Positions 8,238-16,827 of a DNA stretch of 64,000 bases are shown here, in pieces. This DNA comes from Fibrobacter sp. (GTDB lineage Bacteria; Fibrobacterota; Fibrobacteria; Fibrobacterales; Fibrobacteraceae), in the NCBI GenBank assembly GCA_024399065.1, contig JAKSIB010000006.1, positions 62,001 through 126,000 on the forward strand, given 5' to 3'. The notes beneath the pieces were generated by a model. That model did not search any database. It was given only the letters and a program-made list of their open reading frames with translations, and was not told the DNA's origin. Numbering within the stretch: the stretch's first letter is position 1; each line of letters begins with the position of its first letter. The position numbers were made by a program, and so were the translations under genes.

Positions 8238-9380
8238 CTATAAAAGGGTAATGATTTTTTTTGAATCAATCCCGTAATTTTGCAGGATTTCAAGAGATTT
8301 CCGAATGCTTTTTTCATCAAGGTTGGCGATGATGATTTTGTCGAATTTCGTATGGGGAATTTCGTTGATGCATTGAACCTGCAAACCCTGGGTTTGGTAG
8401 ATTTCAGCATCTCTGTCGAACCAGCCGGTGATGGGGGCAATTTTCTTGGATGCGTAGATGGAGTAAATGTTTTGGCCGACAATACCGCCTCCGAAAATGG
8501 CGACACGGTCGGTGTGGGCGGCATCGAAAATTTGGTTTCTAGGAGAAGTTTCCTTTTCGCCGTAACGAATGATTCTGAGACTATCGATGTAACGATCGAT
8601 TTGTTCCCTTAGCTTGTATTCGGCGGGAGCGTCTTTCAGGGATTCCACAAGGTAGTTGTTTAACCAAGCCACCTTTTCTTTTTCCTTTTCCAGGGAGTCC
8701 ATGCTCTTCAACATGGAAAAAGCTTTCTGATAATAGTGATAGCTGGTGTTGTCACTGATGTAAAGCGTACTGGCCTTGAGCAGCACGGAGAACACGACGG
8801 AAGTGTCTTCGCCAACGGAAATGCGTGGGTCTACCGCCATTTGGCTTTCAAAAAGCAATTCCTTTTTGAATAGTTTGTTCCAAACGTAGGAACAGATGCC
8901 AAAATAGAAATAGGGGCCTGCACAAATCATTCTCGGATAGACTTCCGCGATCATTTTCTGCTTATCGTAAAAGCCTGCGGGAATTGCGTTTGAATGCTTG
9001 TCGGAAATGTCCCCAATGTCCTTGGAAAAACCTGCGGCAACAACATCCGCGTTGTGCTTCTGCTGACAATCAACAAGGCTTTGAATGAAGTCTTCTTCAA
9101 TCCAGTCATCGCCATCTACGTAGGAGATAAAACGGCCGCTAGATTTTTCAAGACCGCTTTTGCGGGCGTTGACAAGGCCCCCGTTTTTCTTGTGGATGAC
9201 TACTACGCGGTTGTCCTTGCTTGCGAATTCGTCGCAGATGACGCCGCAGTTGTCCGGAGATCCGTCATCAACGAGGATTACTTCAATGTCCTTGTAGGTT
9301 TGCGCTAAAATGCTTGAAACGCATTTGCGCAATTCCGCTTCCACATTGTAGATGGGGACGATGATGCTTACGGTTGCCAT
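8238..9380 (-). CDS. GT2 glycosyltransferase with C-terminal Rossmann-like domain
   Basis: Residues 1-230 are a GT2 domain: VSIIVPIYNVEAELRKCV, EVILVDDGSPDNCGVI and RFISYVDGDDWIEEDFI, with the DGDD metal site. After a helical linker a second module begins near residue 290: RVAIFGGGIVGQNIYSIYA, a glycine-rich nucleotide-binding loop, then GWFDRDAEIY, INEIPHTKFDKIIIANLDE. This resembles the small Rossmann domains found in PglD and at the end of some capsule glycosyltransferases. The start lies 4 bases after the SDR gene stop. It is the last gene of its operon, ahead of a strong terminator. Joining glycosyl transfer with a sugar-nucleotide-binding or modifying module is the notable feature. Confidence 0.84.
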   Translation of the reverse strand: MATVSIIVPIYNVEAELRKCVSSILAQTYKDIEVILVDDGSPDNCGVICDEFASKDNRVVVIHKKNGGLVNARKSGLEKSSGRFISYVDGDDWIEEDFIQSLVDCQQKHNADVVAAGFSKDIGDISDKHSNAIPAGFYDKQKMIAEVYPRMICAGPYFYFGICSYVWNKLFKKELLFESQMAVDPRISVGEDTSVVFSVLLKASTLYISDNTSYHYYQKAFSMLKSMDSLEKEKEKVAWLNNYLVESLKDAPAEYKLREQIDRYIDSLRIIRYGEKETSPRNQIFDAAHTDRVAIFGGGIVGQNIYSIYASKKIAPITGWFDRDAEIYQTQGLQVQCINEIPHTKFDKIIIANLDEKSIRKSLEILQNYGIDSKKIITLL

Positions 9381-9384
9381 GAGT

Positions 9385-10152
9385 TTAGATCAGCTCTCCA
9401 CCGTTGACTTTGAATTCTGTGGCTGTAACCATGGAGGAAACATCACTGAGTAGATAAATCATGGCGGGGACAAGGTCTGTGGTTTCGGTCATTCTACCCA
9501 TGGGAATGGCCTTGGCTGCTTCTGCGTGGAGTTCTTCGACAGTCATGCCTTGAGACTTGCGCAAAGCCAGTTCGCCATCGGTAGGAGTCCAGCCCATGAC
9601 CAGGTAGTTACAACGGATATTGTCTTCGGCGTAGTGTTTCCCGATGTGGTTGGAAAGTGTGTAAAGGGCTCCTTTGGCGCAGGCGTATGCGGTACGGTCC
9701 TTGTTTCCGCGGGTATGGTGCGTGGAACCTACTAGAACAATGGATCCGCCATTTGACTTCTGCATCAGCTTGACTGCTTCCTGGCTGCAGAAGAAGGCTG
9801 CCTTGATGTCGATGTCAAAGACATCGTCGAAAAGTTCCTCAGTGCATTCTGTGAGAGATGCTGCAGGGGTGATGCCTGCGTAATTTACGAAACCATCCAG
9901 TTTTTTGTAGTTGTCGGCGACGTAGGCGAAAAGTTCACGGATAGATTGCACACTATGCAAATCTGTCTTCTTGAATTCAATGGAACCAGGCAAATTCTTT
10001 GCCGCATCAATAATGCTTGAGGCACTGTTTTCGTCACGGCCAGAAATGATCACGGTGGCACCGTCTGCGGCGCATTGCAATGCCAACTGCTTGCCTACAC
10101 CTTTTGTACCGCCCGAAATGACAATGACTTTTTTGTTCAGCGAAATTTCCAT
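9385..10152 (-). CDS. Short-chain dehydrogenase/reductase
   Basis: A 255-residue classical SDR: VIVISGGTKGVGKQLAL (TGxxxGxG-type cofactor loop), NYAGIT, a Ser at SIVLVGSTHH and the catalytic TAYACAKGAL (YxxxK). It oxidises or reduces a hydroxyl or keto group with NAD(P)H. The start is well supported by AGGAG eight bases upstream, and the gap to the ATP-grasp gene is 8 bases. Within this operon it probably modifies a nucleotide sugar or polyol intermediate. Reduction of a pentulose phosphate to a pentitol phosphate would fit the neighbouring rpiB/tarI-like genes but is not proven. Confidence 0.85.
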   Translation of the reverse strand: MEISLNKKVIVISGGTKGVGKQLALQCAADGATVIISGRDENSASSIIDAAKNLPGSIEFKKTDLHSVQSIRELFAYVADNYKKLDGFVNYAGITPAASLTECTEELFDDVFDIDIKAAFFCSQEAVKLMQKSNGGSIVLVGSTHHTRGNKDRTAYACAKGALYTLSNHIGKHYAEDNIRCNYLVMGWTPTDGELALRKSQGMTVEELHAEAAKAIPMGRMTETTDLVPAMIYLLSDVSSMVTATEFKVNGGELI

Positions 10153-10160
10153 GGCTTCTC

Positions 10161-11426
10161 CTACATGGCGCTCAACAGAGACGGCAAAATCATGCTTTCG
10201 CCTTGAACATCTGTCACGGCAAGATGGTTTTCAAAATCCTTGAGGATTGCTGCAAGTTCTGCCTTGCTATCGCAGTGCATGAAAATGCGGAGGAAAACTT
10301 GACGTTCCGTACCCTGCATGGCCTGGGTGACTTCGTCGCCCACTTCAAAACGATCAATGATAAAGTCCACAGAGGGGTGGCTCTTTACAAAATCCAGGCC
10401 CTTGATGTCTGCAATCTTTCCGTTCTTAAGGAGAAACCATACGACGGCAGCACTTTTGCCATGCATGTGTGCATCGTTCTTGGCTTCAAAATTTCCGCCA
10501 GTAGTTTCAACGCAGTTCATGGAACCTGTAAGAGCGAAGTTCACCAGCATCTTTCTCTGGTCAAATTCGTTCATGTACTTGAGAATCAGGTGGAATCCAC
10601 CGCCTTGGAGACGGAAGCCCGGGTCGTAAACATAGAAGTGTCCGTCTTCCACAAATGCGGAAACATAGAGAACACCGTTCTTCAGACCCAGTTCATTGAA
10701 CATCTTCACATATTTTGGATGTTCGTTCTTTACAAATTCATTGTAGTACTTGGAAACAAAAACGTCGCCTACGCAGATCGGGGTGGCGCTGGAGTTTGTT
10801 CGCAATGTGTAACGATCAGAAAGGCTGGACAGGTACACCTTGCCATCAACGATGGTGTAATAGATGCTCAAATCATCGCATTCCATGTAGCGTTCAATGA
10901 GGACGGTCTGGGTGCGGGATTCCTTCTTTGCGCGTTCAATGCAGTCATCCAATTCTTCACGCTTGCGGCAAAGAGTGATGCCCTTGCCGGAGTTACTGTC
11001 TGCGGGCTTTACAATTACAGGGAACTTGATTGTGTCCTTGTTGTCTGCGGAGTATTCAGGAATACCCTCGATGCCGAATCGCTTGCAGGTTTCCTTAAAG
11101 TGACGCTTGTTGGTGAACGCCTTTACGGTATCTTCGTTGCCGTAGCAGGGAACGCCTAGGCGTGCGCAAAGTTTCTGGTAGGGGGCGATCAGGGGATCGG
11201 CAACGCCAACAAGAACACCGTCCACCTTTTCCTTCACTGCCATTTCGTAGAGGGCGTCGACATTCATGGCGTCGATGTTGTAGCTGATGTCAGATACTCT
11301 CTTTGCTGGCGCCTGAGGGTCGTAATCGGTAACGATGGTGGTTACGCCCATTTCCTGGGCAATCCTCACGATGTTGGCTGTTTCGGGATTTGCACCCAGG
11401 ATAAGAAGCTTTTTTCCCTTGAACAT
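10161..11426 (-). CDS. ATP-grasp family ligase
   Basis: The N-terminal region (KKLLILGANPETANIVRIA) is a pre-ATP-grasp Rossmann domain like that of CarB and PurK. The ATP-grasp core follows at about residues 110-300, with FPVIVKPADSNSGKGITLC (ATP-binding Lys and glycine loop) and VLIERYMECDDLSIYY. The chain is about 421 residues. ATG 11426 has AAAGGG upstream and is preferred over the GTG at 11435. Members form amide or ester bonds from a carboxylate, an amine and ATP. Placed between DegT and SDR genes, it may acylate an amino sugar with an amino or hydroxy acid. Confidence 0.82.
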   Translation of the reverse strand: MFKGKKLLILGANPETANIVRIAQEMGVTTIVTDYDPQAPAKRVSDISYNIDAMNVDALYEMAVKEKVDGVLVGVADPLIAPYQKLCARLGVPCYGNEDTVKAFTNKRHFKETCKRFGIEGIPEYSADNKDTIKFPVIVKPADSNSGKGITLCRKREELDDCIERAKKESRTQTVLIERYMECDDLSIYYTIVDGKVYLSSLSDRYTLRTNSSATPICVGDVFVSKYYNEFVKNEHPKYVKMFNELGLKNGVLYVSAFVEDGHFYVYDPGFRLQGGGFHLILKYMNEFDQRKMLVNFALTGSMNCVETTGGNFEAKNDAHMHGKSAAVVWFLLKNGKIADIKGLDFVKSHPSVDFIIDRFEVGDEVTQAMQGTERQVFLRIFMHCDSKAELAAILKDFENHLAVTDVQGESMILPSLLSAM

Positions 11427-11446
11427 TTTACGCACCCTTTGTGATT

Positions 11447-12559
11447 TTACTTGGCTGCAATTACGTTGATGATCTTCTCTACTTCTTCGTTCTTAAGGTC
11501 TGCGTACATAGGCAGGCAAAGAACCTGGTCGGCCAGCTTGTGGGCAATGGGGAGGTTCTTGGGGTTTGCGGATTCCAGACCCTTGTAGGCGGAGAAGGTG
11601 CTAATCAGCGGGTAGAAGTAGCGACGGCCGAAAATGTTGTATTCCTTCAACTTTTCGTAAAGGGCATCGCGGCTCATGCTGTATTCTTCGCTAATGAAGA
11701 TGGGGAAGTAGGAATAGTTGTGCTGGACGCCTTCGATATCCTCGAGATAGCGGATTCCAGCCACGTCCTTGAGGCCTGCGCGGTAAAGGTCTGCCACGCG
11801 CTTGCGGTTGGCAATGGCGCTGTCTACCTGCTTCAGATTCAAGAGGCCGTAGGCGGAACGGATTTCATCCATCTTGCTGTTGATGCCGGGGGCAACAACG
11901 GTAGTTTCGTTGGCGAAACCGAAATTCTTCAGGTAGTCGATTCTCTTCTTGGTAACTTCGTCGTGGCAAATCAGGGCACCACCTTCCACGGTGTTGTACA
12001 CCTTGGTGGCATGGAAACTGAGGGTGCTCATGTCGCCAGCCTTCAGTACGGATTCACCGTTCACCTTGACGCCGAAGGCGTGGGCTGCATCGTAAATAAT
12101 CTTGAGGCCATAGATGTCGGCAATTTCCTGGATTCGCTTCATGTTGCAGGGGGTGCCGTAAACATGTACCGGCATAATGGCTGTGGTATGCGGAGTGATT
12201 GCAGCCTCAATCTTTTCGGGATCGATGTTGCCGGTCTTTTCATCTACGTCCACAAATACGGGCTTAAGACCGTTCCACCAGATAGAGTGAGTGGTGGCTA
12301 CAAAACTGTATGGAGTGGTAATGACTTCTCCGGTAATCTTCATTGCCTGTAACGCGGTAATGAGGGGGAGAGTTCCGTTGGTGAACAGACTGAGGTATTT
12401 TACGCCAAGGTAGTCGGCCAGAGCCTTTTCCAGTTCTTCGTGGTAGTGACCATTGTTAGTGAGCCACTTGCGATTCCAGATATCGTCCAGCATGGCCTTG
12501 AATTCGTTCAAGTCCGGAAGCAGGGGAGAAGTAACGGTAATCTTTTTGTTTTCACTCAT
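11447..12559 (-). CDS. DegT/DnrJ/EryC1/StrS-family sugar aminotransferase
   Basis: A 370-residue protein with FTNGTLPLITALQAM, IYDAAHAFGV, SFHATKVYNTVEGGALI (the cofactor Lys in HATK, the Ser before it phosphate-binding) and GINSKMDEIRSAYGLLNL, all standard for DegT-type enzymes. These move an amino group from glutamate to a keto-sugar nucleotide and give the amino sugars of O-antigens and capsules. It follows the flippase by 10 bases and precedes the ATP-grasp gene by about 20 bases. The pair suggests an amino sugar that is then N-acylated. Specificity for the C3 or C4 keto position cannot be told. Confidence 0.9.
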   Translation of the reverse strand: MSENKKITVTSPLLPDLNEFKAMLDDIWNRKWLTNNGHYHEELEKALADYLGVKYLSLFTNGTLPLITALQAMKITGEVITTPYSFVATTHSIWWNGLKPVFVDVDEKTGNIDPEKIEAAITPHTTAIMPVHVYGTPCNMKRIQEIADIYGLKIIYDAAHAFGVKVNGESVLKAGDMSTLSFHATKVYNTVEGGALICHDEVTKKRIDYLKNFGFANETTVVAPGINSKMDEIRSAYGLLNLKQVDSAIANRKRVADLYRAGLKDVAGIRYLEDIEGVQHNYSYFPIFISEEYSMSRDALYEKLKEYNIFGRRYFYPLISTFSAYKGLESANPKNLPIAHKLADQVLCLPMYADLKNEEVEKIINVIAAK

Positions 12560-12569
12560 AGCGTTTAAT

Positions 12570-14015
12570 TTACAATTTGTTTTTCTTTCTGTTCAAAAGT
12601 TCCAACAGTTCGTTTACGGTTCCCCTGTTGAATATCCAGTTGCTCAATGCGTAGTAGGCAATACCTGCGGTAATGCCTAAACCAAGTTGAACGGCGTACT
12701 GTTTTTCGGGAAGAACCTTAGTGACTCCCAGGCAGATTGCGCCCATGATCAGGGAGTTCAAAAGGGTGGGAACATACATCTTGAGCTGCGGTACAAGCCC
12801 TGCGTTCAACAGTTTTCCGGAATAGTAGGTGTTTACCACCAGGCCGAAGCAGGCGTTGAACCACTGGCCAAAACACATGGCGATAATGCCGTAGGGAAGT
12901 GTCACACAGAGAACGGTGATGCCCACAATCTTCTTGATGATTTCAAGTTTCAGGAATAGGTCGGATCGGCCCATGACCTGCAGAACGTTCAAGTTGATGG
13001 AATGCACCGGATACCACATCTGGGCAAAGCAGATAATCTGGAGAATTAGGATGGCGTCTACCCACTTTTCCGTAAGCACCAGAAGGATAAACGGCTTTGC
13101 CAGGGCGGCAAGTCCAATCATCATGGGGAAAACCACTAGCGTCGCCATGTTCAGGAATTTCAGATAACCTGTACGCAGCTTTTCGTGGTCATCCTGGATT
13201 TTGCTCAGAACGGGGAAGGTTACCCTCTGGAAAATACCTGTGATGTTGGAAGAAGGGAAGTTTGCAAAATGGGCTGCTCTGCTGAAGTTTCCCAGGGTTG
13301 CTGCCGAGAAGACCTTGCCCACAATAAGGTCGTACACGTTGTCGTAAACAGTGTTCAGTAATCCGGAGGCCAAAAGCTTGGAACCGAAGCCGAACATATT
13401 CTTGAAGGAGGTCTTGTTGAAGAAACTCCTGGGACGCCAGCGAACAAGAATCCAGAAGAGAACCACTCGGGTGGATGTGGTGACCATCTGTTGGACCACC
13501 AGGGACCACACTCCAAGGCCGTTGTAGGCGCAGATGAGACCCGCGGTACCGCCCACCAGGGCGCCCGACAGGGAAACCTTAGCCAGCGTCTTAAAATTCA
13601 GGTCGATGGTTAGGTTCAATCGCTGGATGGAACCGAAGGCCTGGATAATTAGATTGATTGCCAATACCCGAAGGATATCGGAAAGCTGTGGCATGTTGTA
13701 GAAGTCTGCCACGAATGGTGCTGCCAGGAAAATGATTCCGTAGCAGGCTGCAGCCATGAAAATATTGAAGAAGAAAACTGTCGCTTTGTCGCTTTCGTTG
13801 CGATCCGGCTTGCGTATAAGGGCGTTGCCGAAACCGCTGTCAATGAACGTCTGACTCACCGCCATAAAGATGGTGAGCATGGCAATCATGCCATAGTCAT
13901 TGGGGGTTAGAAGTCTTGCCAGGAGAATACCGAACAAGAACTGGACGCCCTGGGTAGAGAACCTTTCTACAGCGCTCCAGATAACACCCTTGAATGTTTT
14001 TTGCTTCAAAGACAT
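12570..14015 (-). CDS. Wzx-like polysaccharide flippase (MOP superfamily)
   Basis: The 481-residue protein has about 12-14 hydrophobic segments and the start typical of Wzx/RfbX/TuaB-like exporters: KGVIWSAVERFSTQGVQFLFGILLARLLTPNDYGMIAM. It turns lipid-linked glycan units from the cytoplasmic to the periplasmic face of the inner membrane. It is the first gene of the second glycan operon; the upstream TagD gene ends in a terminator, so a promoter must lie in 14016-14107. The short basic end NRKKNKL is cytoplasmic. Together with the glycosyltransferases it argues for Wzy-type or similar surface polysaccharide assembly, though no polymerase is visible here. Confidence 0.88.
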   Translation of the reverse strand: MSLKQKTFKGVIWSAVERFSTQGVQFLFGILLARLLTPNDYGMIAMLTIFMAVSQTFIDSGFGNALIRKPDRNESDKATVFFFNIFMAAACYGIIFLAAPFVADFYNMPQLSDILRVLAINLIIQAFGSIQRLNLTIDLNFKTLAKVSLSGALVGGTAGLICAYNGLGVWSLVVQQMVTTSTRVVLFWILVRWRPRSFFNKTSFKNMFGFGSKLLASGLLNTVYDNVYDLIVGKVFSAATLGNFSRAAHFANFPSSNITGIFQRVTFPVLSKIQDDHEKLRTGYLKFLNMATLVVFPMMIGLAALAKPFILLVLTEKWVDAILILQIICFAQMWYPVHSINLNVLQVMGRSDLFLKLEIIKKIVGITVLCVTLPYGIIAMCFGQWFNACFGLVVNTYYSGKLLNAGLVPQLKMYVPTLLNSLIMGAICLGVTKVLPEKQYAVQLGLGITAGIAYYALSNWIFNRGTVNELLELLNRKKNKL

Positions 14016-14107
14016 ACTTCTAGTAAATGTAGAATCTTTAGCCTCGAACCATTGCTGCGATTTGATTTCGGGCTATGTCTTTTGCCCTTTTGCAATTTGT
14101 ACGGTAA

Positions 14108-14142
14108 TAAAAAAAAGTCCCTCATAAGAGGAACTTTTTTTT
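14108..14142 (-). terminator. Terminator after the TagD-like gene
   Basis: On the minus strand AGTTCCTC pairs with GAGGGACT around a TTAT loop, with A-rich and T-rich flanks of eight bases. It ends the CotH-TagD transcript and separates it from the flippase operon. The run of T on both sides means it could also work in the plus direction. Confidence 0.8.
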
Positions 14143-14149
14143 CAAAAAC

Positions 14150-14548
14150 TTATTTCTTGGAAGTTTCCAAATCTTTCTTGATTTGAGTGGTGCTGATTTC
14201 AGGAGTGCGTTCCAAATATACCACTTCGCAATCTTCTTTAAGAAAATCAAACTTGCCCTTCCAGTCGTCGCCCATAACGAAGGTGTCAACATGGTATTCC
14301 TTGACGTCGGTCTTCTTCTGGTCCCAGGTTTCTTCCGGGATGACAAGATCCACATAGCGGACTGCTTCCAAGAGCTGCTTGCGCTTTTCGTAGCTGAAGT
14401 AGCACTTCTTTTGCTTTTGGTTCCAGTTGAATTCATCGGTAGACAGAGCTACAATCAAATAGTCTCCCAAAGCCTTGGCGCGCTTCAGCAGATTAATGTG
14501 ACCGTAATGCAATAAATCAAAGGTTCCGTATGTGATAATCTTTTTCAT
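14150..14548 (-). CDS. tagD: Glycerol-3-phosphate cytidylyltransferase-like protein (TagD family)
   Basis: ATG 14548 opens [21 protein letters not shown], with the HxGH nucleotide-binding motif, and [14 protein letters not shown] supplies the C-terminal ISTT signature of the cytidylyltransferase family. At 132 residues it matches TagD/TarD, which makes CDP-glycerol; longer in-frame readings begin in the CotH tail and are less likely. The gene lies 23 bases after the CotH lipoprotein gene and ends in a terminator. A CDP-glycerol product would be a second activated polyol beside the TarI/IspD-like product. Other members make CDP-ethanolamine or FAD-type products, so the substrate is not certain. 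Confidence 0.85.
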   Translation of the reverse strand: MKKIITYGTFDLLHYGHINLLKRAKALGDYLIVALSTDEFNWNQKQKKCYFSYEKRKQLLEAVRYVDLVIPEETWDQKKTDVKEYHVDTFVMGDDWKGKFDFLKEDCEVVYLERTPEISTTQIKKDLETSKK

Positions 14549-14571
14549 GATGTGTAAAATATAGAAAAAAG

Positions 14572-15858
14572 TTATTTGTCTACGTTTTCTTCTAGCCAAT
14601 CATAGCGCTTTTTAATCCATGTCTTCAATGAATTTGCTGCGTCCTCGTATGTTTCGTAGGCTTCGACAAAGGGCCAGTAGTCGTCTGTTCCAAGAACGGG
14701 CCAGCGTTTGAATTCGTTTTTTGCAGCCTTGCCTAGCTTGGACACCATGGTGTCGATGGAGTCGGGTAACGCGGCGAAATGTTTCTTATTTGTTTCCCAA
14801 TATTCCTGAACAGCCTTCTTGAAATTACTGTTCTTGAAAGGGAAACGGTACCAACCGTAATTTCGGACGTACCATCCTTCATGGGTTTTCATTTCTGAAC
14901 TTGTTAATCCATACCCTAAGTCAAAATCCCATACGGGACCCATCTTGATGACGTCCCCTTTTTCCCATGTAAAGTAGATACTTCTGCGGAATGCTCCGTC
15001 CAGGTTCTTTGTAAATTCCTGGATTGTGTAGTAACGGATGAAGTCTTCTACGTCAATCCACTTGGCGAGAGAGTCCATGTTATAGACCCCCTTACCCTTC
15101 AGGAAATTTTCAAAGTCGTTGAAATGGTCCTGCACTAGCTTAATGGACTGGTCGCTGGGATTTTTTGGTGAATTTATCTGAAATATGTAGCCAAGCTGGG
15201 TGATGAATATGCGCGGATTCGTACTGATATAGCCGTTGATATTGTCCGGAGCATCCTCGTCCATTTCCACGCCCGTCGTGGTTGCCGATGTTTTTTCAAC
15301 TAAAAAGCTGGAGTCATTTTCCGGAATGTTGATTCTGTTCTTGGAAACCTTCATGTGCTCTACCAACTGGTAGACTCCTATATATTCCCGATTCAGGAAA
15401 ACTTCCACAAAACAACTTCGTGGTGAGTATTCGTCGCCAAGGGCGTCTGCCAACTGATAGGTGATGTAGTTTCGAAGAAAGCTTTTGTCCCTTTGATTGG
15501 AAATCAAATCCCAGTCGCGGTTCTTGGGCATGCCGAGAATCTTTTCCTTGTTCTCGAATTCAAGTTTGATTCCATGCTTGGCGAAGACAAAGGATGAATT
15601 TCCGCGGCCTTTTACGGTAAGGTCCATGATTTCGGTTTCGGGGGATTTTTCGCCGTAAATCTGGAGTCTGGCAGGAATCTTTGTTTCGCGGTCGTAAATC
15701 TGCCTGAAGTTCTCGGTTTCGATTACGATTCGGGGGAGGCCGCTGTAGGGGTATTCGGAATCGTCTAGCGGCAGGTAGTCCATGCTTTCGCTATTTTCGT
15801 TCCACACGCAGGAACAAAGCAAATTGCAAAGGATGATAATCAAAAGGAAACGCCGCAT
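14572..15858 (-). CDS. CotH kinase-like lipoprotein
   Basis: The N-terminus [17 protein letters not shown] has a lipobox (LCSC, Cys17), so it is exported and lipidated. The body carries CotH features: [48 protein letters not shown], and [13 protein letters not shown] with the metal-binding Asp residues. Spore-coat CotH is a secretory-pathway protein kinase, and relatives occur in many non-spore-formers next to VTC/DUF4956 genes, which in this window lie 40 kb away. It is first in a two-gene unit with tagD. Target proteins are unknown. The gene is divergent from the outer-membrane protein gene at 15943. Confidence 0.87.
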   Translation of the reverse strand: MRRFLLIIILCNLLCSCVWNENSESMDYLPLDDSEYPYSGLPRIVIETENFRQIYDRETKIPARLQIYGEKSPETEIMDLTVKGRGNSSFVFAKHGIKLEFENKEKILGMPKNRDWDLISNQRDKSFLRNYITYQLADALGDEYSPRSCFVEVFLNREYIGVYQLVEHMKVSKNRINIPENDSSFLVEKTSATTTGVEMDEDAPDNINGYISTNPRIFITQLGYIFQINSPKNPSDQSIKLVQDHFNDFENFLKGKGVYNMDSLAKWIDVEDFIRYYTIQEFTKNLDGAFRRSIYFTWEKGDVIKMGPVWDFDLGYGLTSSEMKTHEGWYVRNYGWYRFPFKNSNFKKAVQEYWETNKKHFAALPDSIDTMVSKLGKAAKNEFKRWPVLGTDDYWPFVEAYETYEDAANSLKTWIKKRYDWLEENVDK

Positions 15859-15942
15859 ATTGAAAACTTAGAAAAATGTGGAATTAGTCCAATCGGCGCA
15901 CTGTGTGTATTGGCGAAAATTTTTAACTTGTGGTTTATAGTA

Positions 15943-16809
15943 ATGAACATTCGCGGATGCAAAAATCGAAAGGACTCCATTTGGAGCAGTCTTTGCGTTA
16001 GGACTACGCTTTGCCTAGTTCTTTTTTTTGCGTTATTTTCGCAAGCTCGAGAAAATGTTTGGACAATTCGTTCTCCCCAAACTTTTGCGTCTATCAGCTG
16101 GCTAGGGGAACTTTTAGACGACGTGTACAGTACGGATGTAGGTTTGTCCGTGGAATATGCTCCCTGCAATTGTTTTTCTGTTTACGCCGACGCCTCCTAT
16201 CGTTTTTTGAGCTATGAATTTGATACAATGCTCCATGACCAACGTCATGAACTTGTGGATCTTCAGGTCAACGGTTTTAATGAATCCTACTTTGGGGCGA
16301 AGGTTATGCCATTCCCCTACTTCGGTGTGGATTTGGGTTGGAGAATTCCTCCTGCTGGCGGATCCCAGACGAACCGATTTCATCGCTTGAAGATATCGCC
16401 TATGGGGCTTTATCCCTTGTCAAAAAGAATGGACTTGGGAGTGGCCCTGGAGTATTTCTCCTTCCTTGAAAAAAATGAATTCCAGCCTGGGGATGAGCTG
16501 GGCTTGAAGGGGTCGATTTCTTGGCGACTTGCTTGGGACGAAGTTTCCCGTCGAGGTTGGAAGATTGATTATGTTTTCCTGTATCGCATGCGTTTGCAGG
16601 AATCAGAAAATTACGCTTTAAGCAAACCCTACCGTAAAATGGATGATCAGTATCGCGGGCTAAGGTTGCGTTTGGACGGAGCTTATTATTTTAACTTGAT
16701 GAAGTATTCCCTGGGAACGGCCTTGTTTTACGAAATGAATCGTGGAAACCTGTTTGGCTTGGAAACGGGACATACTTTGGGTCTATACGTGAAATGGCTT
16801 TTGAATTAG
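15943..16809 (+). CDS. Predicted outer-membrane beta-barrel protein, unknown function
   Basis: A basic start followed by a hydrophobic run (TTLCLVLFFALFSQA) looks like a signal peptide. The remaining ~250 residues have alternating aromatic and polar strands with turns (SVYADASYRFLSYEF, FGVDLGWRIPP, LGVALEYFSFLE, LRLRLDGAYYFNLM) and end in HTLGLYVKWLLN, an aromatic-rich terminal strand of the kind seen in outer-membrane barrels. I recognise no family. ATG 15943 has no good ribosome site; a TTG at 15910 would lengthen it. It lies 18 bases before the SppA-like gene, so the two are probably co-transcribed. Confidence 0.6.
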   Translation: MNIRGCKNRKDSIWSSLCVRTTLCLVLFFALFSQARENVWTIRSPQTFASISWLGELLDDVYSTDVGLSVEYAPCNCFSVYADASYRFLSYEFDTMLHDQRHELVDLQVNGFNESYFGAKVMPFPYFGVDLGWRIPPAGGSQTNRFHRLKISPMGLYPLSKRMDLGVALEYFSFLEKNEFQPGDELGLKGSISWRLAWDEVSRRGWKIDYVFLYRMRLQESENYALSKPYRKMDDQYRGLRLRLDGAYYFNLMKYSLGTALFYEMNRGNLFGLETGHTLGLYVKWLLN

Positions 16810-16827
16810 GACGGGAGAGGATAGAAG

